A stretch of DNA of 64,000 nt from positions 25,694-89,693 of the forward strand of contig NVXI01000009.1 in the NCBI GenBank assembly GCA_002747015.1. The letters are read 5' to 3'. This stretch comes from Zetaproteobacteria bacterium (GTDB lineage: Bacteria > Pseudomonadota > Alphaproteobacteria > Micavibrionales > Micavibrionaceae). Below are positions 39,851-48,828 of the stretch, piece after piece. The position numbers and the translations under genes are program-made. The notes under the pieces were generated by a model that worked only from the letters and a program-made list of their open reading frames with translations, was not told the origin of the DNA and made no database searches. Position 1 is the first letter of the stretch. Each line of letters starts with the position of its first letter.

Positions 39851-41296
39851 ATGGACATAGATTCCCAGATTGATGCATTTTTTGAGCCTGTTGCGAAGGT
39901 ATCTTCCGCAGTAATTTTTTATTCTGTACCCCTTATGGAAGGTGTTGATGTAAAAATTATTCTTGTATGGCTAGCTTTTGCCGCGGTGTTCTTTACATTT
40001 TATCTCGGTTTTATCAATATTCGTTTTTTTGGGCGCGCATTCAAATTGCTTTTTGGCGACGGAATGAAGAAAACTGGCGATGGTGAGATCAGTCAGTTTC
40101 AGGCACTTATGGCCTCTTTATCTGGTACTGTTGGTTTAGGGAACATCAGTGGTGTTGCGATTGCAATCTCAGTTGGTGGGCCGGGGGCTGTGTTTTGGAT
40201 GACGGTTATGGGTTTCTTGGGGATGTCCTCGAAATTTGCAGAAGTTATGCTGGGTGTAAAGTATCGTATTTACCCTGACCCTGTTAATCCGCGCAAGGTT
40301 TCTGGTGGGCCGATGTATTATCTAAAGGAAGGTTTCGAACGTCGAAACTTGCCTGCTTTAGGGTCGTTTATGGCTGGATTATTTGCGGTATTTTGCATTA
40401 TTGGTGCAATCGGCGGCGGAAATATGTATCAAGCGAACCAAGCCTTTGAGCAGGTTGTGGTTGCCACCACACCAAATGGTGGTGTGAGTATGTTTGCAGA
40501 GTTTGGCTGGGCATTCGGTCTTGTGCTGGCGGTATTAGTCGGCGGGGTTATCCTTGGTGGTTTGAAATCAATTGCCAGCGTCGCATCGAAACTTGTTCCG
40601 ACTATGGCGGGGTTATATGTATTTGCCGGTCTTGTGATTATTGGTCTCAATATTGATCAGCTGCCCTCAGCTATTGGGATAATATTAAAATCTGCATTTT
40701 CACTGGATGCTGGCATAGGTGGTTTAGTCGGCGGATTGTTGATTGGTGTACAACGTGCTGCATTTTCAAATGAGGCGGCGTTGGGCTCTGCATCAATCGT
40801 GCAATCAACAACAAATACAGATGGTCCTGTTGGAACAGGCATCGTGGCGATGCTTGGACCATTTATTGATACGATTATAATTTGTAATATTACCGCCTTG
40901 GTTATTGTTATTACAGGCGTTTACACGCAAACAGATGGTAGTATTGCAGGAGTTGCTTTGACTTCTATGGCTTTTGAAAGTGTGTTGCCGAGCTTTAAAT
41001 ACGCTTTGACCGTTGCTGTTATGCTCTTTGCATATTCAACAATGATTAGTTGGTATTATTGTGGTGCAGTATGTTTTCGTTATATATTTGGTGAAAATGA
41101 TAAAATTGAAAATATTTTCAAAGTATTTTTCTGCTCTTGTATCGTGGTAGGTGCATCTACCAAGTTGGGTAACTTAATAGATTTTGCTGATGCTGCAATG
41201 ATGTCTATGGCTATTCCCAATATTATTGGGCTCTATCTTTTCGCACCTGAAATCAAAAGAGATGTGAAAAAATACGTACAAGCACTTAAAAAATAA
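39851..41296 (+). CDS. Sodium:alanine symporter (AGCS family)
   Basis: 481-residue inner-membrane symporter with about ten hydrophobic helices. Family landmarks are FQALMASLSGTVGLGNISGV, GGPGAVFWM, and KVSGGPMYYLKEG, followed by GVQRAAFSNEAALGSA. It takes up alanine or glycine with Na+. It could feed the alanine dehydrogenase encoded at 13903, and the NhaD antiporter would restore the sodium gradient; that link is inference. Confidence 0.93.
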   Translation: MDIDSQIDAFFEPVAKVSSAVIFYSVPLMEGVDVKIILVWLAFAAVFFTFYLGFINIRFFGRAFKLLFGDGMKKTGDGEISQFQALMASLSGTVGLGNISGVAIAISVGGPGAVFWMTVMGFLGMSSKFAEVMLGVKYRIYPDPVNPRKVSGGPMYYLKEGFERRNLPALGSFMAGLFAVFCIIGAIGGGNMYQANQAFEQVVVATTPNGGVSMFAEFGWAFGLVLAVLVGGVILGGLKSIASVASKLVPTMAGLYVFAGLVIIGLNIDQLPSAIGIILKSAFSLDAGIGGLVGGLLIGVQRAAFSNEAALGSASIVQSTTNTDGPVGTGIVAMLGPFIDTIIICNITALVIVITGVYTQTDGSIAGVALTSMAFESVLPSFKYALTVAVMLFAYSTMISWYYCGAVCFRYIFGENDKIENIFKVFFCSCIVVGASTKLGNLIDFADAAMMSMAIPNIIGLYLFAPEIKRDVKKYVQALKK

Positions 41297-41403
41297 TAAT
41301 AATTTACCTTTTGTAAAACTCTATTGATTACACTGCCCCTTACAAGCATAATGTGGCAGTGGAAATACGTAGGTGTGATGAATAATATATTAAGGGGTGT
41401 AAA

Positions 41404-42351
41404 GTGAGCGGACCAAGTAAGATTGTAAATACAAAGTTTTGTGAAGGTATCTCTGATATTTCAGATAGCTATTCTGCTTTTATCATAGATCAGTGGGGTG
41501 TGTTGCATGATGGCATTCGTGTCTATGATGGTGTTATTGAGTGTTTAAAACAATTAAAAGAACGTCAAAAACACGTCATCATTTTATCCAATTCAGGTAA
41601 GCGTGCAGAGGCCAATGAAAAACGTTTAACTGACTTAGGTATTCCTCCGACCTTATATAATCAAATTATTACTTCCGGCGAGGTAACGTGGCAGGGATTA
41701 AATAATCAAGAAGAGGGGTATTTTGAGGGTATTGGTAAGAAATGCATTGTCATCAGTCGCGGTGGAGATCGCTCAATTGTTGATTCGTTGGAGGTTGAGG
41801 TCGTGGACGAGTCTAAAAATGCAGATTTTCTTATTATTAGTGGAACAGATGCGCCAGAAAAAACTTTGGAAGATTATGAGCCGTTACTTAAAGAATGTGC
41901 ACGTTATGAATTAAAGGCAATTTGTGCAAATCCAGATAGTTTAGGCATTATGGGTAATCGCAGTATTATGGGGCCGGGTACACTGGCGGCACGCTATAAG
42001 GATTTTGGCGGGATTGTTGAATATATTGGCAAGCCCCATCAATATATTTTCCAGTATTGCATTAAAATATTGCAGGATAACAATATTTACCCAGGGCAAA
42101 CTGTTATGATTGGCGATACGATGGCACACGATATTTTAGGTGGCGCCTTGGTTAATATTGATACTTGCCTTGTTAAGAGAGGGCTGCACAATTCGGTTTT
42201 TGCAGGCTGTGATGATCCTGCGGAGGTTGATAGAGCGCTAGATATACTTATTCGTCAATATAATAATGTGCGGCCTAAGTACTTGGTTGATGATCTTATT
42301 TGGGGTAAGGCTTTGCCTGATCGTAAGCATAAAAGACGCGTTGCCAAGTAA
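41404..42351 (+). CDS. HAD-superfamily class IIA hydrolase (TIGR01459-like)
   Basis: 315-residue HAD phosphatase with a large C2 cap. Motif I is FIIDQWGVLHDG, in which the first Asp is the nucleophile; motif II is ILSNSGKR; the acidic end is MIGDTMAHDILGG. The pattern DQWGVLHDG matches the alphaproteobacterial group annotated TIGR01459. The physiological substrate is unknown. The start is GTG with AAGGGG upstream. Confidence 0.88.
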   Translation: MSGPSKIVNTKFCEGISDISDSYSAFIIDQWGVLHDGIRVYDGVIECLKQLKERQKHVIILSNSGKRAEANEKRLTDLGIPPTLYNQIITSGEVTWQGLNNQEEGYFEGIGKKCIVISRGGDRSIVDSLEVEVVDESKNADFLIISGTDAPEKTLEDYEPLLKECARYELKAICANPDSLGIMGNRSIMGPGTLAARYKDFGGIVEYIGKPHQYIFQYCIKILQDNNIYPGQTVMIGDTMAHDILGGALVNIDTCLVKRGLHNSVFAGCDDPAEVDRALDILIRQYNNVRPKYLVDDLIWGKALPDRKHKRRVAK

Positions 42352-42368
42352 AAGGGAAATATTGTTTT

Positions 42369-43355
42369 TTAATCAATCTTATTTATCATTTCTAGATATG
42401 CTTCACTTACATCTGCCTTGAGAAGGACACTCATTGCAGCTTTTATTTCAGGGATAGATTTTTCTGCGGATTCTTCACCAAGCTCAATTAATTCCTTACA
42501 TTTTTCAAATTCTAATAAACCAATATGGCCAATAGGTGGCTTTATATGAACATCTGGTGGTTCTCCGGCAAGCCTTGATCGTGTTAGTCGGTCTTGCAGA
42601 ATGCCTAGGCCTGAAATCATAACACCGAAAAGACTCGGGTCGTTTTCTTCACGTCTAAATAATCGTCGTGACAAAGATGATTTTTTAAACTTTTTTTGTT
42701 GCTCTACTGGAACATCTTTACTATCAAAGACATCAAACCCAGCAACCGTTTGATAACCATGTCCTGGTTTTGTCGCTTTACCAATCAAATCGGTGTTTAG
42801 ATCAATCGCAATTGTCATACGCGCACCCAATGCCTGACACGGCGAAATAGGACAAGGATTAACAAGCGCACCATCAACGAGACTTCTCTCATCAACATGT
42901 ACAGGCGGAAAAATCCCTGGAAGAGCAAAAGAGGCCATCATTGCATTCATGATATCGCCTTTTCTTAACCAGACTTCATGCCCTGTTAATAAATCTGTTG
43001 CAATGCAAACAAATGAATGGGGTAGCTCTTCTATTGCCATACCATCAAAATGTTGACCAAGAGTTTCTTTTAACCGTTTTCCGCCAACTAGACCCGCGCT
43101 ACGAACTCGGAAATCAAGATAAGACAATATTTTAAAACGATTTAAGGATAATGCCCATTCTTCTAAATCATCAAGTTTCCCAGCAAGATAACAACCACCG
43201 ACAACTGCGCCTATTGACGTTCCTGCGATTATAGTTGGATATATACCATGACGATTAAGTGCTTTTAAAACACCAATATGCGCAAATCCCCGCGCCATTC
43301 CTCCGCCTAATGCTAACCCTAAACCTGTTTGTCCATTATCGAAGCTAAAAGTCAT
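42369..43355 (-). CDS. Patatin-like phospholipase (RssA/NTE family)
   Basis: 328 residues. The oxyanion hole is GLALGGGMARGFAHIGVL. The nucleophile elbow GTSIGA and the catalytic Asp in VDGALVNPCPI complete the Ser-Asp dyad. It is presumably a cytoplasmic or membrane-associated lipase. Divergent from the MsbA-like exporter, with 82 bp between them, which likely holds both promoters. Confidence 0.9.
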   Translation of the reverse strand: MTFSFDNGQTGLGLALGGGMARGFAHIGVLKALNRHGIYPTIIAGTSIGAVVGGCYLAGKLDDLEEWALSLNRFKILSYLDFRVRSAGLVGGKRLKETLGQHFDGMAIEELPHSFVCIATDLLTGHEVWLRKGDIMNAMMASFALPGIFPPVHVDERSLVDGALVNPCPISPCQALGARMTIAIDLNTDLIGKATKPGHGYQTVAGFDVFDSKDVPVEQQKKFKKSSLSRRLFRREENDPSLFGVMISGLGILQDRLTRSRLAGEPPDVHIKPPIGHIGLLEFEKCKELIELGEESAEKSIPEIKAAMSVLLKADVSEAYLEMINKID

Positions 43356-43437
43356 ATGTTTCCTTCATAAGCAGTTTGATCTTTAATATTGTGTTTTTTT
43401 CCATTATAACACACAGACCTTAACCGAAGATATAACG

Positions 43438-45222
43438 ATGCCTGCTGCACCGCCAAAGAATACAGAGAATAATGTAACGGATAAGTCCCAAACACTTGTG
43501 CTAGTCAAGAGAATTGGGCGCGATTATCTATGGCCACATAAAATGGCTCTCGTTACTGCCATATTTTTTATGGCCTTTTCGGCGGCAATGACAGCTGCGG
43601 TTGCGATGTTAATGCAACCAGTCTTGGATGATGTACTATATGGTGGACGTGAAGACCTTATTTTAATTGTTTCTTTTTCACTATTTTTAACATTTGCGGC
43701 ACGTGGAATAACGACTTATATTCACACAATTATAATGAATTCTATCGGGCACAGTATCGTTGCAGATATTCAATCTGGCTTATTCTCTCGTTTTATGTCT
43801 TTGGATTTGGCTTTCTTTCATGAAAACCCAAGTGGCCAGTTATTATCACGGGTTGTGAATGACGTGAACGTGATGCGTACCGCAGTTACAAGTACATTGA
43901 CAGGATTTGGGAAAAGCCTGTTTACATTAGTTTTCCTTATTATGGTCATGTTTTCTAATGATTGGAAACTTACGCTCGCGGCTTTTGTTGTGTTTCCTCT
44001 GCTTACTATATTCGTGGTATACATTGGTAAGAAACTTCGAAAAATATCCAAGAGCATCCAGAGTGAGCTTGGTAGTTTATCTGACTTACTTTCCCAAGCA
44101 TTTCAAGGAATTAGACTTGTAAAAGCCTACCGTATGGAGGAGCTGCAAGTTAAAAGGGTAACTGTGGCAATCCATAACGTCCGAGACCTAAATATAAAGG
44201 CGGTCAGAACATCTACCTTATCAACCCCCGTTAATGAAACGCTAGTTGGACTTATTATGGCGGCTATCATTGCTTATGGTGGGTATGAGGTGTTAGCTGG
44301 GCAAACGACAGCGGGGCAATTGGCTGCATTCCTTTCGGCCTTTATTCTTGCCTATGAGCCAATGAAAAAATTAGCACGCTTGAATAATACTCTGCAAATG
44401 GGACTAGGTGCAACAGAGCGTGTCTTTGAAATGCTTGATAAACAATCAGAAATTCAAAACAAAGATAATGCTATAACGCTCATAACACGTACACCAGAAA
44501 TTACATTTGAAAATGTTGAGTTTTCCTATGATGGGACTGATGCCAAGGCTCTCAATAACATCTCTTTAAATGCCAAGGCCGGACAGGTTACGGCATTGGT
44601 TGGCGTATCTGGAGGTGGAAAAAGTACAATAATAAACCTTATTCCGCGTTTTTATGACATTCACACTGGGAAAATTACTGTAGACGGGCATGATGTACGT
44701 GATCTAAGTGTTGAATCCTTGCGTGATTCTATTGCGCTAGTTTCTCAAGATATAACCATTTTTAATGAATCTGTTCTTGAGAACATCCGTTTCGGAAAAC
44801 CAAAGGCAACGGATGAAGACGTCTATAAGGCCGCAAGTGCCGCTGCCGCGCATAACTTTATTGAGGGCTTTGATCAAGGATATGAAACGATTGTAGGTGA
44901 AAACGGTGTAAAGCTTTCTGGGGGGCAGAAACAGCGCATCTCCATTGCACGTGCCATTTTACGTGATGCACCTATATTGCTTCTGGATGAGGCAACCTCT
45001 GCTCTTGATAATGAGTCGGAGAAGTTGGTTCAAAACGCTTTAAAAGAGCTGGAAAGGGGGCGTACGACCCTTGTTATTGCTCACAGGCTCACTACGGTTC
45101 AGGATGCGGATCATATCATTGTGTTGGATCAAGGATGCATTGCAGAGCAGGGGACACATAAAAGCTTGCTAAAAGCCAAAGGGCTTTATGCCAGTATGTA
45201 TAAAATGGGGCTACGAGGGTAG
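43438..45222 (+). CDS. msbA: MsbA-like lipid ABC exporter (fused TMD-NBD)
   Basis: 594-residue half-transporter. Six membrane helices fill about residues 30-320, and the ATPase has Walker A GVSGGGKST, Q loop SQDITIF, signature LSGGQKQR and Walker B ILLLDEATSALD. The sequence pattern (VNDVNVMRTAVTSTL, FFHENPSGQLLSRV) fits MsbA-type lipid flippases. Two small hydrolase genes follow without a gap, so it may belong to an envelope operon. Lipid A core flippase versus another lipid exporter cannot be decided from the sequence. Confidence 0.87.
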   Translation: MPAAPPKNTENNVTDKSQTLVLVKRIGRDYLWPHKMALVTAIFFMAFSAAMTAAVAMLMQPVLDDVLYGGREDLILIVSFSLFLTFAARGITTYIHTIIMNSIGHSIVADIQSGLFSRFMSLDLAFFHENPSGQLLSRVVNDVNVMRTAVTSTLTGFGKSLFTLVFLIMVMFSNDWKLTLAAFVVFPLLTIFVVYIGKKLRKISKSIQSELGSLSDLLSQAFQGIRLVKAYRMEELQVKRVTVAIHNVRDLNIKAVRTSTLSTPVNETLVGLIMAAIIAYGGYEVLAGQTTAGQLAAFLSAFILAYEPMKKLARLNNTLQMGLGATERVFEMLDKQSEIQNKDNAITLITRTPEITFENVEFSYDGTDAKALNNISLNAKAGQVTALVGVSGGGKSTIINLIPRFYDIHTGKITVDGHDVRDLSVESLRDSIALVSQDITIFNESVLENIRFGKPKATDEDVYKAASAAAAHNFIEGFDQGYETIVGENGVKLSGGQKQRISIARAILRDAPILLLDEATSALDNESEKLVQNALKELERGRTTLVIAHRLTTVQDADHIIVLDQGCIAEQGTHKSLLKAKGLYASMYKMGLRG

Positions 45223-45223
45223 T

Positions 45224-46048
45224 GTGAAGCGATTTCTAACTGTTTTAAGTCTTGTTGCGGTATTTATTTACATTGCTGTTGTTCTGCTTATTTACCAGAA
45301 CCAACGCAACATTATGTATCATCCTATTTTAGAAAAAATAATGCCTGCTAATAATTGGGGCATATCAAATGTTGAAATCATGCATGTTTTAACAGAAGAC
45401 GGTATACGCCTTGAGGGCTGGTTCATTACTCCAAAAATAAAAAATCAGAAAATAATAGTTTTTTTTCATGGTAATGCTCAGAATATAGGAAGTAGTTATT
45501 CAGGTGTCAGTAAACTTTTGGAGGATGGCTACGGGCTTCTTATGGTCGAATATCGTGGCTATACTGGGCATAAAGGGAAATTCACAGAGCAGGGCGTGTA
45601 CAAGGATTGTAGAGCATTCATTGATTGGCTACATCAAACCCAGAAAGTGAAATATTCAGATATGGTATTCTATGGTGAATCATTGGGAACGGCTTTGTCT
45701 GTGCAGATGGCAAGTGAATATGATGGATATGCTCTTGTTTTACTCTCACCTTTTTCTTCCATGGTTGACTTGGCGAGGATACAATATCCGTACTTGCCCA
45801 TTTACTTACTTTTAAAAGACAAATATCTAAGTAAAAGAAAAATAGGGAAAATTAAGATCCCCATTCTTATTCTACATGGTGATAAAGATACTATTGTAAG
45901 TATGGAATTGGGTGAAACGTTATTTAATGCTGCTAATGAACCAAAAAAATTTGTAAGAATTAATAATGGAGGGCATAATAATTTATATGAATTGGGCGCA
46001 GTAGATTATATTCGTACATTTCTTGAAAATAAAAATGGAGCGCAGTAA
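45224..46048 (+). CDS. Membrane-anchored alpha/beta hydrolase, copy 1
   Basis: GTG start one base after the msbA stop; 275 residues. One N-terminal membrane segment (VLSLVAVFIYIAVVLLIYQ) is followed by an alpha/beta-hydrolase fold: oxyanion region FFHGNAQNIG, nucleophile YGESLGTA, acid LHGDKD and the His in NGGHNNLY. It resembles the YfhR/Bem46 group. The active site probably faces the periplasm. The next gene is a paralogue. Confidence 0.88.
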   Translation: MKRFLTVLSLVAVFIYIAVVLLIYQNQRNIMYHPILEKIMPANNWGISNVEIMHVLTEDGIRLEGWFITPKIKNQKIIVFFHGNAQNIGSSYSGVSKLLEDGYGLLMVEYRGYTGHKGKFTEQGVYKDCRAFIDWLHQTQKVKYSDMVFYGESLGTALSVQMASEYDGYALVLLSPFSSMVDLARIQYPYLPIYLLLKDKYLSKRKIGKIKIPILILHGDKDTIVSMELGETLFNAANEPKKFVRINNGGHNNLYELGAVDYIRTFLENKNGAQ

Positions 46049-46843
46049 GTGGATATTTTTATTAGAGTAGTTCTTTTCTATATCCTATTCATGTGCGTCA
46101 TATTCATTGCACAAAGAACCCTTATCTATTTTCCTGATAAATCCAAGCCTGCTCTAATTCACGGTGTTGAAGTTGTTAAGCTTACGACACAAGATGGGCA
46201 ACATCTTGAGGCTTGGTATATTCCTCCAACAACAGAGAACCAGTTGGTTATTGTATTATTTCACGGCAATGCAGGACATTATGGGCATCGCATTAATAAA
46301 GTTAAAGACTATTTAGTTGCAGGATATGGGGTGCTACTAGCAGAATATAGAGGGTATGGGGGTAATAGTGGTGCAATAAGTGAGGTGGGGTTTTATCATG
46401 ATGGGCGAGCCTATATGAATTGGCTGCTAAAGAAAAAAAACGTGAATATAGAAAAAATCATACCTTATGGAGAATCTATTGGCTCTGGTGTTGCCGTACA
46501 AATGGCAACAGAATATGACGTTGGTGGTTTGGTGCTAGAAGTTCCTTTTTCGAGTTTATTGGACATTGCATCAAGGCAATATCCGTTTATGCCTGTGAAA
46601 TATCTTTTGAAAGATAGGTATATGAATATAGAAAAAATTGATAAAATAAATGCTCCATTATTGATCCTACACGGCCATAAAGATCAAACGATTCCCTTTG
46701 ATTCTGCTGAAAAATTATTTGAAATGGCGAAATATCCCAAAAAACTCATCGATTTTCCACAGGGAAACCATAACAATCTCTATGATTTTGGTGCATCACA
46801 GTATGTCCTTGATTTTTTAGCTGGTATAGACGAAAGAAATTAA
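46049..46843 (+). CDS. Membrane-anchored alpha/beta hydrolase, copy 2
   Basis: GTG start directly abuts the TAA of copy 1. The 264 residues have the same layout: a membrane anchor, HGNAGHYG, YGESIGSG, LHGHKDQ and GNHNNLYDFG. The two are clearly paralogous, and tandem duplication is the simplest explanation. Together with msbA they suggest lipid or cell-envelope processing. The substrate is unknown. Confidence 0.88.
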   Translation: MDIFIRVVLFYILFMCVIFIAQRTLIYFPDKSKPALIHGVEVVKLTTQDGQHLEAWYIPPTTENQLVIVLFHGNAGHYGHRINKVKDYLVAGYGVLLAEYRGYGGNSGAISEVGFYHDGRAYMNWLLKKKNVNIEKIIPYGESIGSGVAVQMATEYDVGGLVLEVPFSSLLDIASRQYPFMPVKYLLKDRYMNIEKIDKINAPLLILHGHKDQTIPFDSAEKLFEMAKYPKKLIDFPQGNHNNLYDFGASQYVLDFLAGIDERN

Positions 46844-46885
46844 GGATAATTACGCAACTTTTATTTTGTGTGTTGGAGTACGATT

Positions 46886-47347
46886 ATGCCGTGTCATTCT
46901 GCTGTTGTAAAAAAAATGCATACATCCTCACCTGATGATACGGTTGAGAATGTATTGAAATCTATAAAAAAGTCAAAAGCGCAGGCATCAGCTATCGTGG
47001 ATGAAAATGGTCAGTTTTTGGGTTTGTTTTCTATGAAAATTCTTCTAAAAAACCTTATTCCTGTTTCTGTTGCAATGACGAATGGTGTTCGCATTGACAT
47101 TAAGGTAACTGCTGCCCCTGGTGTGGCAAAGCGTCTGGCCAATGTGAAAACCTTGGCGGTGTCCGAGCTTATGGATAGAAAGCCAGACACTGTTTATCCA
47201 GATGCCCCGATATGGGAGGGGGTTAATGTGTTAACAAAAAACGGAAGCCCGTTGGCTGTTGTTGATAGTGCCGGGAAATTACACGGATTAATAACGTACG
47301 ATTCATTGGTTTCTGATTTAGAGAGTATGCAATCTACAGGTAGTTAG
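46886..47347 (+). CDS. CBS-domain pair protein
   Basis: 153 residues from ATG at 46886, which has GGAG seven bases upstream. Two CBS units are visible: SSPDDTVENVLKSIKKSKAQ with GLFSMKILLKNL, and MDRKPDTVYPDAPIWEGVNV with GLITYDSLVSDL. Stand-alone CBS pairs bind adenine nucleotides and regulate partners; the partner here is unknown. Confidence 0.8.
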   Translation: MPCHSAVVKKMHTSSPDDTVENVLKSIKKSKAQASAIVDENGQFLGLFSMKILLKNLIPVSVAMTNGVRIDIKVTAAPGVAKRLANVKTLAVSELMDRKPDTVYPDAPIWEGVNVLTKNGSPLAVVDSAGKLHGLITYDSLVSDLESMQSTGS

Positions 47348-47356
47348 GAGGATGAA

Positions 47357-47968
47357 ATGTTAGTTTTTGATAGTGGTCGTTCTTCGCTTATTATTGGTTG
47401 CATTTGTTTTCTTGGTGCTCTTTTCTTTCTTTCATTTGGAACTCTAAACGTTGTAAATGCTGAGACGGATACCCCGGCGGTAGATGATTCACAAAGATCG
47501 GATAATTCCGTTGTAAAGATTCCTCCCCCAATCGAGGGGATTGTGCTCAATAATCACAAAAGCCCACGAACTTTAAAAAAAGCCGACATTTGGATTTTAA
47601 GCGGTGATGATACACGTAACAATTTTACCGTAGAGTTGGCACTCACGACACAAGAACAGCAAGTAGGGATGATGTTTAGGCGTTCCATTGCCCCAAATAC
47701 AGGTATGCTATTCTTATTTGAAGATGTGAGAGAGAGAAATTTTTGGATGAAAAACACAGTTGTTTCTCTTGATATTATATTTATTCGCAAAGATGGTGTA
47801 ATACACCATATATACCCCAACGCAGAAATAAATAGTTTGTCACGCATAAGCTCTAGCGGTGAAGTCTCGGCAGTTTTGGAGATTGGTGCAGGAGAAGCGC
47901 AAAGGTTGGGACTTCACGTTGGGGATCGCGTTTTATATGAAGCGTTCCTTTCGGCTAACCTTGAATAA
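47357..47968 (+). CDS. DUF192-family exported protein
   Basis: 203 residues. A hydrophobic N-terminal segment ends in SFGTLNVVNA, followed by a Pro/Asp-rich linker and a C-terminal DUF192 domain with the signature RRSIAPNTGMLFLFEDV and FWMKNTVVSLDIIFI. DUF192 proteins occur widely with uncertain function. Ribosome-binding site AGGAGG precedes the ATG. It is the last clearly core gene before the accessory region. Confidence 0.88.
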   Translation: MLVFDSGRSSLIIGCICFLGALFFLSFGTLNVVNAETDTPAVDDSQRSDNSVVKIPPPIEGIVLNNHKSPRTLKKADIWILSGDDTRNNFTVELALTTQEQQVGMMFRRSIAPNTGMLFLFEDVRERNFWMKNTVVSLDIIFIRKDGVIHHIYPNAEINSLSRISSSGEVSAVLEIGAGEAQRLGLHVGDRVLYEAFLSANLE

Positions 47969-48055
47969 AGGCGTATAATAAATATTTTTAGGATTTTCGA
48001 GATAATCTCTTGCTGTTTGCGCATGCATCGTGTAAAAACCGATTACATTTCATGT

Positions 48056-48132
48056 CGGAGCGTGGCGCAGCCTGGTAGCGCACCTGTTTTGGGAACAGGG
48101 GGTCGGAGGTTCGAATCCTCTCGCTCCGACCA
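48056..48132 (+). tRNA. tRNA-Pro (TGG)
   Basis: Complete cloverleaf with CCA. The acceptor CGGAGCG pairs with CGCTCCG, anticodon stem CCTGT/ACAGG encloses TTTGGGA with anticodon TGG at 48090-48092, and the T arm is GGAGGTTCGAATCCTCT. The accessory region begins at its 3' end, a common integration position. I did not find a second copy of its 3' end in the window. Confidence 0.97.
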
Positions 48133-48198
48133 GTATTTTGTTATTGATTCAATGAGTTAATCGAGTTTTACAATTCAAAGTATTTAGTCCTTTTTCTC

Positions 48199-48222
48199 TG
48201 GGCTACTCACTGGGCTACTCAG
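48199..48222. repeat. Tandem 12-bp repeat just after tRNA-Pro
   Basis: TGGGCTACTCAC is followed at once by TGGGCTACTCAG, 67 bp after the tRNA end and flanked by CTC and AGAG. Short direct repeats next to a tRNA can be integrase arm sites; that is inference. The stretch 48133-48230 holds no gene. Confidence 0.5.
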
Positions 48223-48231
48223 AGATATGCA

Positions 48232-48477
48232 TTAAGAACTATACAATTTCTTGAAAATTAATTTTTGTGGATAAAAATATTTGTACTGTTCTTGGAGAAT
48301 AGATTTTGAATGGACTAATTCATAGCCATGTTTTGGAGGGAGTGTCCTGTTTAAGTTGATTAGTACGAAGGACATCATTTCAGCTTTTCGTATGATACTC
48401 TTTTGCTCATGCCTGTAGTTTTCTTCATGCCGCAATCCTCTCATTACAAATCCACGAACCAATACCTCACAACTCAC
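48232..48477 (-). CDS. Hypothetical ORF, possibly a remnant
   Basis: 81 codons on the minus strand, Lys/Tyr-rich at the C-terminus, no recognised domain. Its first 20 codons lie in a repeat that recurs at 50618, where the same frame is not maintained, so this may be a chance frame or the tail of a broken gene. Confidence 0.25.
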   Translation of the reverse strand: MSCEVLVRGFVMRGLRHEENYRHEQKSIIRKAEMMSFVLINLNRTLPPKHGYELVHSKSILQEQYKYFYPQKLIFKKLYSS

Positions 48478-48597
48478 AGAAATGGATATACCGAAGTCGT
48501 TGGAAAAGCTTTATCCAATAATTCAATTATTTCTATGGGTAAAAATTTGCGTGGATGGTCATAGCCGAGTAAATATCTTTCACCACTTTTGTGGCTT
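48474..48597 (-). pseudogene. C-terminal fragment of a gene like that at 50676
   Basis: Minus-strand reading gives YLLGYDHPRKFLPIEIIELL and ends DKAFPTTSVYPFL-stop, nearly identical to the C-terminus of the intact gene at 50676. An in-frame TAA lies upstream and no start remains, so this is a truncated duplicate. The DNA match to the other copy covers about 48416-48583. Confidence 0.75.
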
Positions 48598-48622
48598 TGG
48601 ACTTACTGGATTTAGTATTTAA

Positions 48623-48722
48623 TTTAGTTTTCATCTTCATTCCTTCGTCATTACGATGAAAACCAAAACACTCCCTTATGCAAGACCTTTAAATGGTCTC
48701 ATAAGACCTGACGGGGAACAAA
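48623..48722 (+). repeat. Left copy of a 100-bp inverted repeat
   Basis: Matches the reverse complement of 63901-64000 over 100 bp with one mismatch seen (48626). Inside it TTTTCATC and GATGAAAA form an inverted pair 19 bases apart (48628-48663), and AGACC recurs around GGTCT (48685-48712) as small hairpins. It ends exactly where the leader/signal-peptide repeat begins (48721). The other end of the match reaches the window edge, so the repeat may be longer. Confidence 0.85.
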
Positions 48723-48828
48723 GTAGGTCTATAATGAATTTAATATCTAGAGTATTTTCGTATCAAAGAACCGTTTTCTGGGCGCTCTGCCTGTTGAGCC
48801 TTCTCTCTTTTCCTTCCTTATCCTATGC
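48721..48828 (+). repeat. Leader plus signal-peptide direct repeat, copy 1
   Basis: 108 bp that recur at 49736-49843 with about seven differences by eye. It covers a ribosome-binding-site region (AAGTAGGTCTATA), the ATG and the whole signal peptide, and identity stops at the codon before signal cleavage. Confidence 0.85.

Noticed and set aside
48656..48733. N-terminal extension of the NTR-like gene to the ATG at 48656
   Set aside because: This part lies in the inverted repeat and would place 26 polar residues before the signal peptide. The second copy of the leader block has unrelated sequence there.
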